Positions 17,748 through 27,016 of a DNA stretch of 64,000 nucleotides are shown here, piece after piece. The notes below the pieces were generated by a model. That model saw only the letters and a list, made by a program, of their open reading frames with translations, searched no databases and was not told the origin of the DNA. The first letter of the stretch is position 1, and each line of letters opens with the position of its first letter. This stretch comes from Kaiparowitsia implicata GSE-PSE-MK54-09C. GTDB taxonomy: Bacteria > Cyanobacteriota > Cyanobacteriia > Elainellales > Elainellaceae. The DNA lies in assembly GCA_019359435.1 (NCBI GenBank), contig JAHHHI010000066.1:1-64000 (forward strand), read 5' to 3'. The position numbers and the translations under genes are program-made.

Positions 17748-18602
17748 TTAAAGGTAAGTGCGGTAGCTAACGCGAGCGTCAAATCCATTGCGGCGCAGGA
17801 CACTCGCCACGTTCTCGGCATCACCGCGATTGCTGAACACCCCCGCGTTAATAAACGCGCCTTGGTTTGCCTGATCCTGAAATGCATTCCCCACCACCCG
17901 CCGCACACTGCCCAGCAGCACCGGTCCCTGGCCTGGCACCACCACCACATAGGGGCCAGCCTGCACCCCGCCCACCCCGCCCACAACACCGCCAGGGTAG
18001 CTGGGGTAGCCACCCCCCGGCGTGCCCACACCCCCGACAAGCAAAAACTCTGTAGCGGCCCAGCCACCACTGGTTAGTTCTGACCAGCGGCGACCGCCTG
18101 CATCGGCTTGCCGCCCCGTAAGCTGCAGCTGAGCTCCATCGCCGACGCCTTGTATGGCGAGACCGTTCGGTTGATTTCGAATATTGATGCCTTGGCCGCT
18201 GGGGGTGCGCACGACCGCCACCGCGCCAAACCCAGTGGCGGCTCCGTTCACGGCAACGGTGCCAAAGTTTGTAGTGGGGGTGGCAAACCCGCCAACATTC
18301 GAAAAATTGCCATCAATGAGGTAGAACAGGTTGAGGGCACGCAGGGTTTGGGGGCCGGCTTGGCCATCAACCTGGAGGCCCGCCCGCCGCTGGAAATTGA
18401 GGACAGCGGCTTCGGTCTCTGGGCCATAGCTGCCGGTAGGAAACAGACCTAACGTGGTTTGAATATCGCGCACGGCAGGGCCGCTGCTGCCTAGGCTATA
18501 AACCTGAGCCAGTGCCGCATTGGCAGAGAGCATGATTGCCGCGGCGATCGCCCCGCTGGCAAACTGAGTTATGGGATAGGCAGCAACGATTCGGGACTCC
18601 AT
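17748..18602 (-). CDS. Exported peptidoglycan-binding protein with SH3-like and SPOR-like regions
   Basis: A signal peptide (to ANAALA, about residue 32) is followed by a PG_binding_1 domain: LGSSGPAVRDIQTTLGLFPTGSYGPETEAAVLNFQ, ending near 92. Residues about 125-190 look like a bacterial SH3 domain (GINIRNQPNGLAIQGVGDGAQLQL..GRRWSEL). A Gly/Pro-rich linker follows. The last 65 residues resemble a SPOR-type repeat (QGAFINAGVFSNRGDAENVASVLRRNGFDARV). The domain set points to binding of the cell wall in the periplasm, possibly at division sites. No catalytic domain is present. Confidence 0.85.
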   Translation of the reverse strand: MESRIVAAYPITQFASGAIAAAIMLSANAALAQVYSLGSSGPAVRDIQTTLGLFPTGSYGPETEAAVLNFQRRAGLQVDGQAGPQTLRALNLFYLIDGNFSNVGGFATPTTNFGTVAVNGAATGFGAVAVVRTPSGQGINIRNQPNGLAIQGVGDGAQLQLTGRQADAGGRRWSELTSGGWAATEFLLVGGVGTPGGGYPSYPGGVVGGVGGVQAGPYVVVVPGQGPVLLGSVRRVVGNAFQDQANQGAFINAGVFSNRGDAENVASVLRRNGFDARVSYRTYL

Positions 18603-19070
18603 GGTTCATTCCTGAGATTTATAGGTAGAATTTTGGCCAGACCAGTCGCGTCTAGTATTGTTCGGGCATCGTTTGGGCACAATTTCAATGATTGGACGGT
18701 CTGAAAGGATGGTTGATCACCCCTGAGGGATCTCCCCTGGTTCATTACAACAAGACACAGTTGCAACTCAGCCTGTTCCAGACAACAGGTTGGTAATCTG
18801 CGTGCCTCGGTAGAGTCTTGCAGCGTCTTACAACTGAGGATTGCCGATGAAATCTTCATCAATACGCCTTACACCTGGTTTCGACCTGTGGTTTAGACCG
18901 TGATCAAGGCTGAGATCGAAGTCATGCGAGTTGTGAGTAGATGCCATCCTTATGCAGGGGTCAGTGCCTAACAGGGCATCCGACGCAATGCCCGCGCCTA
19001 AACCATCGCGGCTTGGCGTTTGTCTTTTACAAAACTTAAATACGCATAGCATATTATTTGCACGTTTGGC
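18603..19070. other. Intergenic region between divergent genes
   Basis: About 470 bases without a convincing gene. Short minus-strand frames have no recognisable similarity. A TATTAT box lies at 19052, close to the next start, but without a good -35. Confidence 0.4.
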
Positions 19071-21050
19071 ATGATTCGATTCCTGATTTCTCGACCGTTG
19101 GCCTGGCTTTTGCCCCTGTGTAGTCTATTGGCCGGTGCCAGTTCTGCGGTGTTGTTTAGCACCATTGACCAGACAGCGCCGTGGAGTGCAACTGTTAGAG
19201 AGGCTCGCTCTGAGCTGGAACTGGCCGAAGCCGCTGCGGCCTCAGCAGAAGACGCGGCAGGAGCAGAGACGGCGATCGCCCCCGCAGTTTTTCTCCCCAA
19301 CGGGAGGCCCGCGCTCACATTAGTGCCAGAGCCAACTGAAGTCTGGGAATGTGAAGTGGCCATCATTGGCGGCACCCTAGGCGGCGTTGCCGCAGCGGCC
19401 CAGGCGATGCAGGCGGGTGCCAAAACTTGCCTGATCGAACTCACCCCCTGGCTGGGCGGGCAGATCAGTTCTCAAGGGGTGTCTGCCATTGATGAATCTC
19501 TGGCGATGATTCGGCGACAAAACTTCTCGCCCAGTTGGCTGACGTTTAAGCAGCGCATCAAACAGCAAGCCGTCGCACTGCCTGACTGGACGGGTGTGCC
19601 GCCCAATACCCCTGCCCAAGACACCAATAGCTGCTGGGTGGGGTTGCTGTGCTTTCCGCCGCTGGCTGGGGCCAATGCCGCGCAGCAGCATCTAGAGGCA
19701 GCTGCCCAGTCTTCGCCGGGTAGTCAGTGGGCGATCGCCACCGCCTTTAAAGCCGCAGAGTTTGACCCTAGCGGACGCACCATCACCGCGCTTTACGGTG
19801 TGCGCCGCATTCCCCGTCACGTTGATTATGTGCCCTCAGGCCGCGCCTCTGCTGAGCTGCAGGCCTGGTATTCCTGGGAAAACAACGACACCTTTGAAAA
19901 ACAGCCCCTGCGGCTGCAACCCCCAGCGGGTCAGCAGATGGTGGTCATAGATGCCACAGATACCGGCGAACTGGTCGCTTGGGCGCGCGTTCCTCATCGG
20001 GTTGGGTCAGAATCGCGCGACACCACGGGCGAACCCAATGCCAGCGATTTTGACAACCCCTCCTGCACCCAAGCCTTCACCTTTCCCTTTGCCTTGGGCA
20101 TTCACGATGACCAAGGTGAAAGCCTAAAGGGGTTGGACTATATCAAGACCTTTTATGGCAAGCATGAGCACCAGCAGGTCTATACCCTAGAAGGCGCACC
20201 GATGTTTTCGGGACGCAGCTTGTTTAACTATCGCCGCATTGTCAGCAGCGGTCCCAGCAGCCCGTTTTTGGGCAATCCGGCCCCAGGCGACATCACGATG
20301 ATCAACTGGACGCAGGGCAATGACTGGAACTGGATGGACCCGCCGCTGATTTTGACGGATGATCGCCTCTTGCAAACCAATCAATATCAAAACTGGATGG
20401 GCGGCGTGTCGAAACTAGCGCTGCGCCACGCCGAGAATCATGCCCTCACCTTTGCCCAGTGGCTGCTCAACAATCAAACCCAGCCCGGGTTTCCGCTGAC
20501 TTACCTATCGGGTCATGAGATGCCAATGGGTACCGAGTCGGGGCTGAGCATGGTGCCCTACATTCGCGAGGGACGACGGATTTTGGGCCGCAGCGCCTAT
20601 GGTCAATCGGCGTTTATGATCCAGGAGCAAGATATTCGCAGCGACATGCAGGGGCGCGATTTTCGGGGAACGACGGTGGCGATCGCCCATTATGACATCG
20701 ACATTCACGGCTGCCGCTATCGCAACTGGGGGCCGACCGGAGAAGCCACCCGTGCTTCCGTGAAGGAGCATTTGGTCAGTCCTATCCAAATCCCCATCGA
20801 AAGCTTAATCCCCCAAGGGGTCGATAATATGCTGATTGGGGGCAAGGCGATCGCCGCGACCCATATCGCCAACGCTGCCACCCGCGTCCACTATGGCGAA
20901 TGGGGCATTGGGTCTGCATCTGGGGCGATCGCCGCCTGGCTGACTCAACAAACCGCCGTCACCCCCAACCCAGCCAATCTAGCGGCGAACGGTCTTATGC
21001 CCGAGATCCAGGCTTATCTAGAATCTCAGGGTGTTCGCACGACTTGGTGA
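19071..21050 (+). CDS. FAD-dependent oxidoreductase, membrane-anchored or exported
   Basis: The protein has 659 residues. An N-terminal hydrophobic segment ([20 protein letters not shown]) suggests export or anchoring. After an Ala/Glu-rich linker, the dinucleotide-binding motif [28 protein letters not shown] lies near residue 98, with GGTLGG in place of GxGxx[15 protein letters not shown] follows, as in the FAD_oxidored family (PF12831). [16 protein letters not shown] near the C-terminus is the second FAD contact. The substrate is unknown. Its stop lies 7 bases before the start of dtd, so the two are probably co-transcribed. Confidence 0.85.
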   Translation: MIRFLISRPLAWLLPLCSLLAGASSAVLFSTIDQTAPWSATVREARSELELAEAAAASAEDAAGAETAIAPAVFLPNGRPALTLVPEPTEVWECEVAIIGGTLGGVAAAAQAMQAGAKTCLIELTPWLGGQISSQGVSAIDESLAMIRRQNFSPSWLTFKQRIKQQAVALPDWTGVPPNTPAQDTNSCWVGLLCFPPLAGANAAQQHLEAAAQSSPGSQWAIATAFKAAEFDPSGRTITALYGVRRIPRHVDYVPSGRASAELQAWYSWENNDTFEKQPLRLQPPAGQQMVVIDATDTGELVAWARVPHRVGSESRDTTGEPNASDFDNPSCTQAFTFPFALGIHDDQGESLKGLDYIKTFYGKHEHQQVYTLEGAPMFSGRSLFNYRRIVSSGPSSPFLGNPAPGDITMINWTQGNDWNWMDPPLILTDDRLLQTNQYQNWMGGVSKLALRHAENHALTFAQWLLNNQTQPGFPLTYLSGHEMPMGTESGLSMVPYIREGRRILGRSAYGQSAFMIQEQDIRSDMQGRDFRGTTVAIAHYDIDIHGCRYRNWGPTGEATRASVKEHLVSPIQIPIESLIPQGVDNMLIGGKAIAATHIANAATRVHYGEWGIGSASGAIAAWLTQQTAVTPNPANLAANGLMPEIQAYLESQGVRTTW

Positions 21051-21057
21051 GCTGCCG

Positions 21058-21510
21058 ATGCGAGTAGTCGTGCAACGAGTAACCACCGCACGGGTTGTGA
21101 TAGCGGGTGTCACGGTGGGCCGCATTCCGCAAGGGCTGCTGCTGCTCGTGGGCATTGCGGCTACAGATACCGATGCCGAATTGGACTGGATGGCGCGTAA
21201 GTGTCTGGATCTGCGGCTGTTTCCCGATGGCGAAGCTGGGCGGTTTGACCGCTCAGTGAGGGAGATGGGCGGAGCGCTGCTTGTGGTCAGCCAGTTCACG
21301 CTCTATGGCGACTGCCGCAAGGGCCGTCGCCCCTCGTTTACGGCGGCGGCCCCACCCCAAGAGGCCGAGCCGCGCTTTGACCGCTTTGTGGCACTCCTGC
21401 GAACCAGTGGGTTAACAGTGGAAACTGGGCAGTTTGGGGCGCAAATGCAGGTGCTGCTAGAAAATGATGGCCCGGTGACTCTGGTGCTAGAACGAGACGC
21501 CCCAGGCTAG
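21058..21510 (+). CDS. dtd: D-aminoacyl-tRNA deacylase
   Basis: This enzyme hydrolyses D-aminoacyl-tRNA, keeping D-amino acids out of protein. The 150 residues show the full DTD pattern: [13 protein letters not shown] at the start, GLLLLVGI, the active-site block SQFTLYGD and the Gly-Pro motif as ENDGPVTL near the end. ATG 21058 matches the universal family start; the open frame further upstream overlaps the preceding gene. The stop codon TAG is formed by the TA target and first G of the MITE at 21508, so the C-terminal residues (ERDAPG) may have been changed by that insertion. Confidence 0.95.
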   Translation: MRVVVQRVTTARVVIAGVTVGRIPQGLLLLVGIAATDTDAELDWMARKCLDLRLFPDGEAGRFDRSVREMGGALLVVSQFTLYGDCRKGRRPSFTAAAPPQEAEPRFDRFVALLRTSGLTVETGQFGAQMQVLLENDGPVTLVLERDAPG

Positions 21511-21636
21511 TGGCTGTCATCAAATTAGCCGCTAATGATCCAGAAATCAACGGTCATAGCCCCTAGCCTGTTTTTGGATTGGGCGGGGCAACGCTCATAG
21601 CATAAGACTTTTGGTCGAAATTGATGACACGCTCTA
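21508..21636. mobile_element. TA-flanked MITE, copy 2
   Basis: This 129 bp copy shares the family structure: GTGGCTGTCATCAAA at the left end, TTGATGACACGCTC at the right, internal AGCCCCTAGCCTGTTTTTGG, TA at both borders. It is more diverged than copies 1 and 3. The left TA and following G form the dtd stop codon. Confidence 0.85.
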
Positions 21637-21674
21637 AGCCGGTTGCGGCCTACTGCTAAGCAACTTGCAGATTT

Positions 21675-21697
21675 CATAAGAAACTCTTATCTTTTTT
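21675..21697 (+). terminator. Possible terminator downstream of dtd
   Basis: ATAAGA and TCTTAT pair around AAC and are followed by CTTTTTT. The stem is short, but the T tract is good. Confidence 0.45.
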
Positions 21698-21710
21698 AGG
21701 AGATGAATTG

Positions 21711-21740
21711 TTGACGACTTATAACTCTGCTTGCTAATGT
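21711..21740 (+). promoter_or_regulatory. Possible sigma70-type promoter of the HAD gene
   Basis: TTGACG (21711-21716) and TAATGT (21735-21740) are 18 bases apart, about 20 bases before the ATG at 21761. Confidence 0.35.
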
Positions 21741-21760
21741 GAAGAAGAGTTTAAGAATTT

Positions 21761-22618
21761 ATGTTTCGGGTACCGCGTATGGCGATCGCCGCAGCCATTA
21801 GTCTGGCATTAGTCCCTTCTCTGTTTGCCTCTGCCCGTGTCAGTCGACAGCGCCTTCCGGCAATCAAGCCGCATTCTGCATCGCCGCAGCTTACCGTGTT
21901 TTGCGATTTTGACGGCCCGATTGTCGATGTCTCTGATCGGTACTATCAGACCTATCAATTGGCGATCGCCGATGTCTGTGAGCACTATCATCGGCAGGGC
22001 ATTGTGCTGGCCCCTCGGTTGCTTAGCAAAGCGCAGTTTTGGCAGATGAAGCAGAACCGCATTCCCGATGTAGAGATTGCGCTGGAATCGGGGCTGCTGC
22101 CAGAGCAGGTAGAGTGTTTTTTGCAGCAGGTGACCACGATTGTGAACCAGCCAACGCTGTTGCACCAAGATTGCTTGCAGCCCGGTGTGCGCTGGGCGCT
22201 GTCGCTGCTGCATAGCCAAGGGGCACGGCTGATTTTGGTCACGCTACGCTGCCAAGAGCAGGCCCAGAGTATTTTGCAAAGCTATGGCTTAGCGGATTTG
22301 TTTACCGATATTCGCGGCACGGGCGATCGCACGGCTGCGTATCTCAACCAGGCCGACACCAAAGCTGCCCTATTGCGGCAGGTCGTGGCCGACCACACCA
22401 TCTCGCGTGCCGAGCTAGATGCCGCCTGGATGGTGGGCGACACCGAAGCCGATGTGCTGTCGGGGCGATCGCTCAACATCAGCACCATTGCCCTCACTTG
22501 CGGCATTCGCAGCGCCACCTACCTCAACCAGTTCCAGCCCTGCCGCATTCACAGCGACCTGCTGTCTACCGCCCATTACCTGGTGTATCAGCGAGAGCTG
22601 CACCAAGCGGTTTGCTAA
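21761..22618 (+). CDS. HAD-superfamily hydrolase
   Basis: The four HAD motifs are in order: I, FCDFDGPIVDVSD, with both Asp; II, LILVTLR, with Thr; III, the Lys in ADTKAALLRQ; IV, AAWMVGDTEADV. A helical cap lies between motifs I and II, as in type C1 (phosphoglycolate phosphatase-like) enzymes. The first 30 residues are hydrophobic (MAIAAAISLALVPSLFASA), unusual for a HAD enzyme, and could be a signal peptide; the start may instead lie further in. It is a likely phosphatase of unknown substrate. A hairpin at 22677 follows. Confidence 0.88.
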   Translation: MFRVPRMAIAAAISLALVPSLFASARVSRQRLPAIKPHSASPQLTVFCDFDGPIVDVSDRYYQTYQLAIADVCEHYHRQGIVLAPRLLSKAQFWQMKQNRIPDVEIALESGLLPEQVECFLQQVTTIVNQPTLLHQDCLQPGVRWALSLLHSQGARLILVTLRCQEQAQSILQSYGLADLFTDIRGTGDRTAAYLNQADTKAALLRQVVADHTISRAELDAAWMVGDTEADVLSGRSLNISTIALTCGIRSATYLNQFQPCRIHSDLLSTAHYLVYQRELHQAVC

Positions 22619-22676
22619 GGGAGGCACACCCTAAAATTGTGACCGACCAAACCATACCAGAACGTCGGCCTGACAG

Positions 22677-22713
22677 CGCTGTGTCAGCCCCTCGCTACAG
22701 GGCTGACACAGCG
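22677..22713. terminator. Intergenic hairpin between convergent HAD and phnE genes
   Basis: CGCTGTGTCAGCCC pairs perfectly with GGGCTGACACAGCG across a 9-base loop. No T tract follows on the plus strand, so termination is likely but not certain. Confidence 0.55.
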
Positions 22714-22840
22714 TTCAACCATTCTGCCTACAGTGTAGGCGGCAAAGCTTTAGAAATTTGCCGAACTGACGCCTGCCAGTGCATTAAGGAGCGCGTTTAG
22801 CGCGTTTACAGAGGGCATACGCGGAAACTAAACAACCGGG

Positions 22841-23653
22841 CTAGATGATTTCCTTGCGGGCTTTAGCAGACACCCACTCGCTAAACAACACCATTAAAAA
22901 AATCACAATAAAAATGGTGCAGACACGGCCCCACTGCAAGCCGTTCACCGCTGCACTAAGCTGCACCCCAATGCCACCCGCGCCCACCAAGCCCAGCACG
23001 GTTGACTCGCGGATGTTGATATCCCACCGGAAAACGCTGACGCCCACGAAGGTGGGCAACACCTGAGGCACAATGCCATAGCTTAGTACTTGTAGCTCGC
23101 TGGCTCCCGTGGCGGTCACGGCTTCCACGGGTTCGCGGTCAATTTCCTCAATGGCTTCAAAAAATAGCTTGCCCACAAACCCAATAGAGCGCAGCCCAAT
23201 TGCCAGAACGCCCGCAAGCAGTCCAGGGCCAAGAATCGCCACCAGCAGTAATGCCCAGATTAGCGAGTTGATGGAACGTGACGTCACAATCATCAACAGG
23301 GCAATAGAACGGACGATGGGATGCGGGGTGGTGTTAGTAGCAGCTAGAAACGAGATGGGAAGGGCGATCGCCACACCCATAATGGATCCCAGCGTCGCGA
23401 TGTTTAAGGTGTCCCACAGCGGCCTAACCAATGTCGGGGCATAGGCGACGTTGGGTGGAAACATCCGCGCAATGAGCTGCATGGCTTGCTCGGGAGAGTC
23501 GCGCACAAAGGCCCAGGTCGTCGCGTCAGAAATAATCTGCCAGCACCACAGCACAATCAGCGTGCCCACGAGCCACATCAGCCAGTGTTTGATGGCGGTA
23601 GGGCGATCGCGCCGCTGCCAAATCTTCTGTCCATTCAGCTCAGAAACAGGCAC
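22841..23653 (-). CDS. phnE: Phosphonate-type ABC transporter permease, second copy
   Basis: The 270-residue inner-membrane permease is the last gene of phnD-phnC-phnE-phnE. Several membrane segments surround the permease loop, with ATGASELQVLSYGIVPQVLPTFVGVSVFRWDINIRESTVLG and LVGAGGIGVQL, the PhnE signature. The start is GTG 23653, overlapping the stop of the upstream phnE by one base (TAGTG), indicating translational coupling. It presumably forms a heterodimer with the other PhnE. Which phosphorus compound is carried (phosphonate, phosphite or phosphate ester) is not visible. Confidence 0.92.
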   Translation of the reverse strand: MPVSELNGQKIWQRRDRPTAIKHWLMWLVGTLIVLWCWQIISDATTWAFVRDSPEQAMQLIARMFPPNVAYAPTLVRPLWDTLNIATLGSIMGVAIALPISFLAATNTTPHPIVRSIALLMIVTSRSINSLIWALLLVAILGPGLLAGVLAIGLRSIGFVGKLFFEAIEEIDREPVEAVTATGASELQVLSYGIVPQVLPTFVGVSVFRWDINIRESTVLGLVGAGGIGVQLSAAVNGLQWGRVCTIFIVIFLMVLFSEWVSAKARKEII

Positions 23654-24459
23654 TACTGCACCCTCCGTCGAATAAATACCGAGGTCAACTCCGTCACCAT
23701 GACTAGGGCAATAATAATCAGCAGAATCGCGCCAGCTGTGTCAAACTCATAGCGATTAAACGCCGTTTGTAGCGTGGCACCGATGCCGCCTGCACCCACC
23801 ACACCCACCACAGCCGACTCTCGCAAGTTAATGTCGAAGCGGTAAACCGACAGCCCAACGAGGCGCGGCATCACTTGGGGCAGCACACCATAGGTCATAA
23901 TCTGCAACCATGACGCGCCCGTAGCCCGAATGGCCTCAGCCTGTCCTGCGTTAATTTCTTCAATATCTTCGGCGAGCAGCTTCGAGAGAAAGCCAATCGT
24001 CGTAAACCCCAGCGTCAGCACCCCCGCCAACGGGCCAAAGCCCATCATTACCACAAATAAAATGGCAATGATCACTTCCTGAAACGTCCGAGAAATAGTG
24101 ATCAGCGCGCGGCAGAACAAATAGATGGGCGTAGGCGCAATGTTTCGTGCCGCACCAAAGCCTACCGGAATCGAGATGACCACGCCCAGCACCGTCGCTA
24201 CGACAGTCATCGTCAAGCTTTCAAGAATGCCCGCTTGAATATCGCCCCAGCGTGACATAAAATCTGGCTGGAGTAATCCGCTCAGCAAGCGCGTACCGCG
24301 AGTCAGCCCAGTTGCAACGCGCGCCCAGTTCACATTAAGGGTGCTCAGCGCAATTACCAGGTACCCAATCGCCCCAAGCCCTAACCCCCAGCGCCACCAG
24401 GGATTGGGGATGAGCGGTGGCGGCGACCAAGAGCGAGGTTTCGCAGCCGGCGACGTCAT
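23653..24459 (-). CDS. phnE: Phosphonate-type ABC transporter permease, first copy
   Basis: The 268-residue permease is homologous to its downstream neighbour: [51 protein letters not shown]. Five to six membrane helices are apparent. It starts at ATG 24459 in an ATGA overlap with the phnC stop. The pair of PhnE genes differs enough to suggest an old duplication and a heterodimeric channel rather than a recent copy. Confidence 0.92.
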   Translation of the reverse strand: MTSPAAKPRSWSPPPLIPNPWWRWGLGLGAIGYLVIALSTLNVNWARVATGLTRGTRLLSGLLQPDFMSRWGDIQAGILESLTMTVVATVLGVVISIPVGFGAARNIAPTPIYLFCRALITISRTFQEVIIAILFVVMMGFGPLAGVLTLGFTTIGFLSKLLAEDIEEINAGQAEAIRATGASWLQIMTYGVLPQVMPRLVGLSVYRFDINLRESAVVGVVGAGGIGATLQTAFNRYEFDTAGAILLIIIALVMVTELTSVFIRRRVQ

Positions 24460-25307
24460 GAGGTTACTCCTGGAATCACGTCAGACAGAGTGCTCGTCAT
24501 CGGGGTTTTCGTCGCCGCTGCCTCGTCGGCATCCTCTGAGTCGGCATCTGAGTCGGCATCGGTTGTCCAGTCTTCTTCGCCGTAGATTTGCGTCAGCACA
24601 TCGGGGGTCAGCCCATCCGTTGGCCCATCGTAGACCACTTCACCCATCCGCAGCCCAACAATCCGCTGGGCAAACATTTGCGCCAACGGCACATCGTGGA
24701 TATTGATGATCACCGATAGATCTCGCTCCCGCGCGAGTTCGGTAATCAGCCGCATAATCTGGCGTGAGGTTTTGGGATCGAGGCTGGCGGTGGGTTCATC
24801 GACAAGCAGCAAGTTGGGATTTTGCAGCAGCGCTCGGGCAATGCCTACCCGCTGCCGCTGCCCACCCGACAGCGCATCGGCTCGCTTGTCGGCAAAGCTG
24901 TCTAGGCCAACGCGATGCAACAGGCGAAACGCCTCGTCGATCGTGCTTTGGGGAAATTTACGGAACCAACTTTGCCAAAAATTGACATAGCCCAACTGCC
25001 CCGATAGCACGTTTTCCATCACCGTCAGCCGTTCTACGAGAGCATATTCTTGGAAGATCATCCCGATTTTGCGGCGAGCGCGACGCAGCGCTGCAGTGTT
25101 GAGGCGGGTGAGATCTTGCGTGTCTAGCCAAATATGTCCTGATGTTGGCTCTACTAGGCGATTGATGCAGCGAATCAGGGTGCTTTTGCCCGCGCCGGAT
25201 GGCCCAATCAACGCCAACACCTGTCCTTCAGGAATGGTCAGGTTTACGCCTTTCACGGCGCGATCGCCCGTCGGGTATTGCTTGTCAAGGTTCTCTAATC
25301 GCAGCAT
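24456..25307 (-). CDS. phnC: Phosphonate-type ABC transporter ATP-binding protein
   Basis: This ATPase subunit powers uptake. Walker A is GPSGAGKST, the ABC signature [16 protein letters not shown], and Walker [13 protein letters not shown]; a Q-loop [13 protein letters not shown] is typical of PhnC. The last 35 residues form an Asp/Glu-rich tail ([14 protein letters not shown]) beyond the family's usual end. The gene starts at ATG 25307, 160 bases after phnD, with a strong terminator in between. Confidence 0.94.
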   Translation of the reverse strand: MLRLENLDKQYPTGDRAVKGVNLTIPEGQVLALIGPSGAGKSTLIRCINRLVEPTSGHIWLDTQDLTRLNTAALRRARRKIGMIFQEYALVERLTVMENVLSGQLGYVNFWQSWFRKFPQSTIDEAFRLLHRVGLDSFADKRADALSGGQRQRVGIARALLQNPNLLLVDEPTASLDPKTSRQIMRLITELARERDLSVIINIHDVPLAQMFAQRIVGLRMGEVVYDGPTDGLTPDVLTQIYGEEDWTTDADSDADSEDADEAAATKTPMTSTLSDVIPGVTS

Positions 25308-25410
25308 GGTAGGTCAGGATGAATGATCAACGGGGAGCCAGCAGGGAGAGGTTCAACCGATCAAAATATAGGCCAGTCAACATCCAACTCAATCAACAGA
25401 CGCGCCAAAT

Positions 25411-25456
25411 AAAAAGCCGTAGAAGCTTGACAGCGCCAAGCCTCTACGGCTTTTTT
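25411..25456 (-). terminator. Strong terminator between phnD and phnC
   Basis: Read on the minus strand, AAAAAGCCGTAGAGGCTTG pairs with CAAGCTTCTACGGCTTTTT (one G-T pair) across the loop GCGCTGT, ending in a T run. It lies 12 bases after the phnD stop, inside the operon. Confidence 0.85.
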
Positions 25457-25467
25457 GGGGAATTTGA

Positions 25468-26514
25468 CTATTGTGGATTGGTATATTCCACACCGAGCGC
25501 ATCGTCAATCTGCCGAATCACCGCCCAATATTCTTGGTAGGTGATGGGAATGAACTGAGCTTCATCAGACTCTCCAAATTCAGCCTCTAACTGGGTTCCT
25601 TCCCAATCAAAGGTAAAGAATGCCTCTTTTACCTTTTCTGCTAGTTCGGGGTCGAGGTTATAAACATGTCCATACCCAGTCGTCGGGAACGTTTCGGAGG
25701 TATAAATGGTGCGAAGCTGGGTGGTGTCAATCACGCCACGCTCAGCCATGCGCGTCATCACTGAATTGGCGATCGCCGCTGCATCATAATCCTGGTTGAA
25801 TACGCCCAGAATTGAGTTATCGTGGCCACCCGAGAACACCGCCTCAAAATTCTCTTGCTCTTTCAAGCCAAACTCATCTTCCAGCAGCGCAGACGGCGCT
25901 TTGAAGCCAGAGTTAGAGGTGGGCGAGGTAAACGCCAGTTGCTTGCCGTCTAGGTCTTCAACGTCCTGAATGTCGCTGTCCACATAGGTGATAATTTCCA
26001 TTTCGTAACCGAAGGAGCCATCTTCTGCTGCCATCATGGCAAAGGGCACAAAGCCTGCAAAGTTAACCGCAAAAGGGTTTGACCCAGTATTGAACCCGGC
26101 CACATGCAGGCGACCTGCACGCATCGCCTCAAGCTGTGCCGCGTTAGAATCTACCGCGAAGAAGGTCACGCGCTTACCCGTCACCTCTTCCATGTGCTCT
26201 AAAAACTCAGACCACACGTCGCGGTAAACCGACGGATCTTCGACGGGCGTGTAGGCAAAAATCAGTTCGTCAGGATTCACAAATTCAGAAGGATCTGTGG
26301 GCGCATCTGCGACCAAATCACCATCGCTGTCGCAGAAGCGCTCGTCCATTTTTTCGGGCCGGGGACAATCTGCTTCTACCGGAGCCGCAGCAGAATCGGC
26401 TGCTGGTTCTGCATCTGTATCAGTGGCGCTTGGCGTGGCACAGGCTGTAGAAATCACCACAACGCCTGCGAGAGCAGCGTATAGCCAAGACTTGGGACGA
26501 CGAAGAGTAGCCAT
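25468..26514 (-). CDS. phnD: Phosphonate/phosphite-type ABC transporter substrate-binding lipoprotein
   Basis: The start at ATG 26514 (MATLRRPKSW) gives a lipoprotein signal with lipobox ISTAC and Cys25 as the lipidated residue. A disordered acidic linker follows, then a PhnD-type periplasmic binding protein: FAYTPVEDPSVYRDVWSEFLEHMEEVTGKRVTFF, MRAGRLHVAGFNTG, AFTSPTSNSGFKAP. The CDSDGDLVAD segment before the domain is typical of cyanobacterial members. A longer frame to 26577 has no signal sense. The gene comes first in the operon, behind a Pho-box-like repeat. Confidence 0.93.
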   Translation of the reverse strand: MATLRRPKSWLYAALAGVVVISTACATPSATDTDAEPAADSAAAPVEADCPRPEKMDERFCDSDGDLVADAPTDPSEFVNPDELIFAYTPVEDPSVYRDVWSEFLEHMEEVTGKRVTFFAVDSNAAQLEAMRAGRLHVAGFNTGSNPFAVNFAGFVPFAMMAAEDGSFGYEMEIITYVDSDIQDVEDLDGKQLAFTSPTSNSGFKAPSALLEDEFGLKEQENFEAVFSGGHDNSILGVFNQDYDAAAIANSVMTRMAERGVIDTTQLRTIYTSETFPTTGYGHVYNLDPELAEKVKEAFFTFDWEGTQLEAEFGESDEAQFIPITYQEYWAVIRQIDDALGVEYTNPQ

Positions 26515-27016
26515 AGAGAAAGGTGAATGAATTTGGTTTACAAATCTTTTGATATAAACTGAACCTATAAGACGCAAATTAAATCGAAATTAAGTTTCGT
26601 TTTTCAGAAGGTTAATAACCGGATAAGATTGCGGTTTGAACTCACATTCAGTCGTAATAGCGTGAACGAATGTGTCATAAGTTATGTCAAAATATGTCGA
26701 ATTTTCAGGTTGATCTGCAACTCTATTTTTGAGTTCCCTCGTTTGCTCATCTATGTCCGTCCTGGGTGCGTCGCTGAGTGAGCGCCTTTGTAAGGTAAGC
26801 GTTTTATCCATTTACCGAACTGACGTTAAACCACAGAGTTTTACCTACGAAGCTCTGGCATGGGAAACGGAGCCTGCAGGACGCTCTGTGACAATCGTCC
26901 TAAACCAGCCTCTATCTAGAGACAGACTAGAGACAGCGTGATTAATCTATCTAAAAGAGTTAGTCGATTGGGGCTGAACTGTTTAAAGTGAAGAATGGTT
27001 ATTAATAGGAACGGCT
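26515..27016. other. Divergent promoter region of phnD and the 444-residue gene
   Basis: About 500 bases, A/T-richer than its surroundings. It contains the Pho-box candidate. A minus-strand frame of 73 codons (26590-26811) reads as polar protein but overlaps the regulatory candidate and has no family, so I do not call it a gene. Confidence 0.5.
26609..26627 (-). promoter_or_regulatory. Pho-box-like tandem repeat upstream of phnD
   Basis: On the minus strand, CTTATCCG and ATTAACCT lie 3 bases apart, matching 6/8 and 7/8 of the cyanobacterial SphR/PhoB repeat unit (C/T)TTAACC(T/A) with its 11-base period. It lies about 95 bases before the phnD start, a position suited to phosphate-starvation control. 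It is a pattern match only. Confidence 0.45.

Noticed and set aside
26590-26811. 73-codon minus-strand frame upstream of phnD
   Set aside because: It overlaps the Pho-box candidate and has no recognisable similarity; kept as non-coding.
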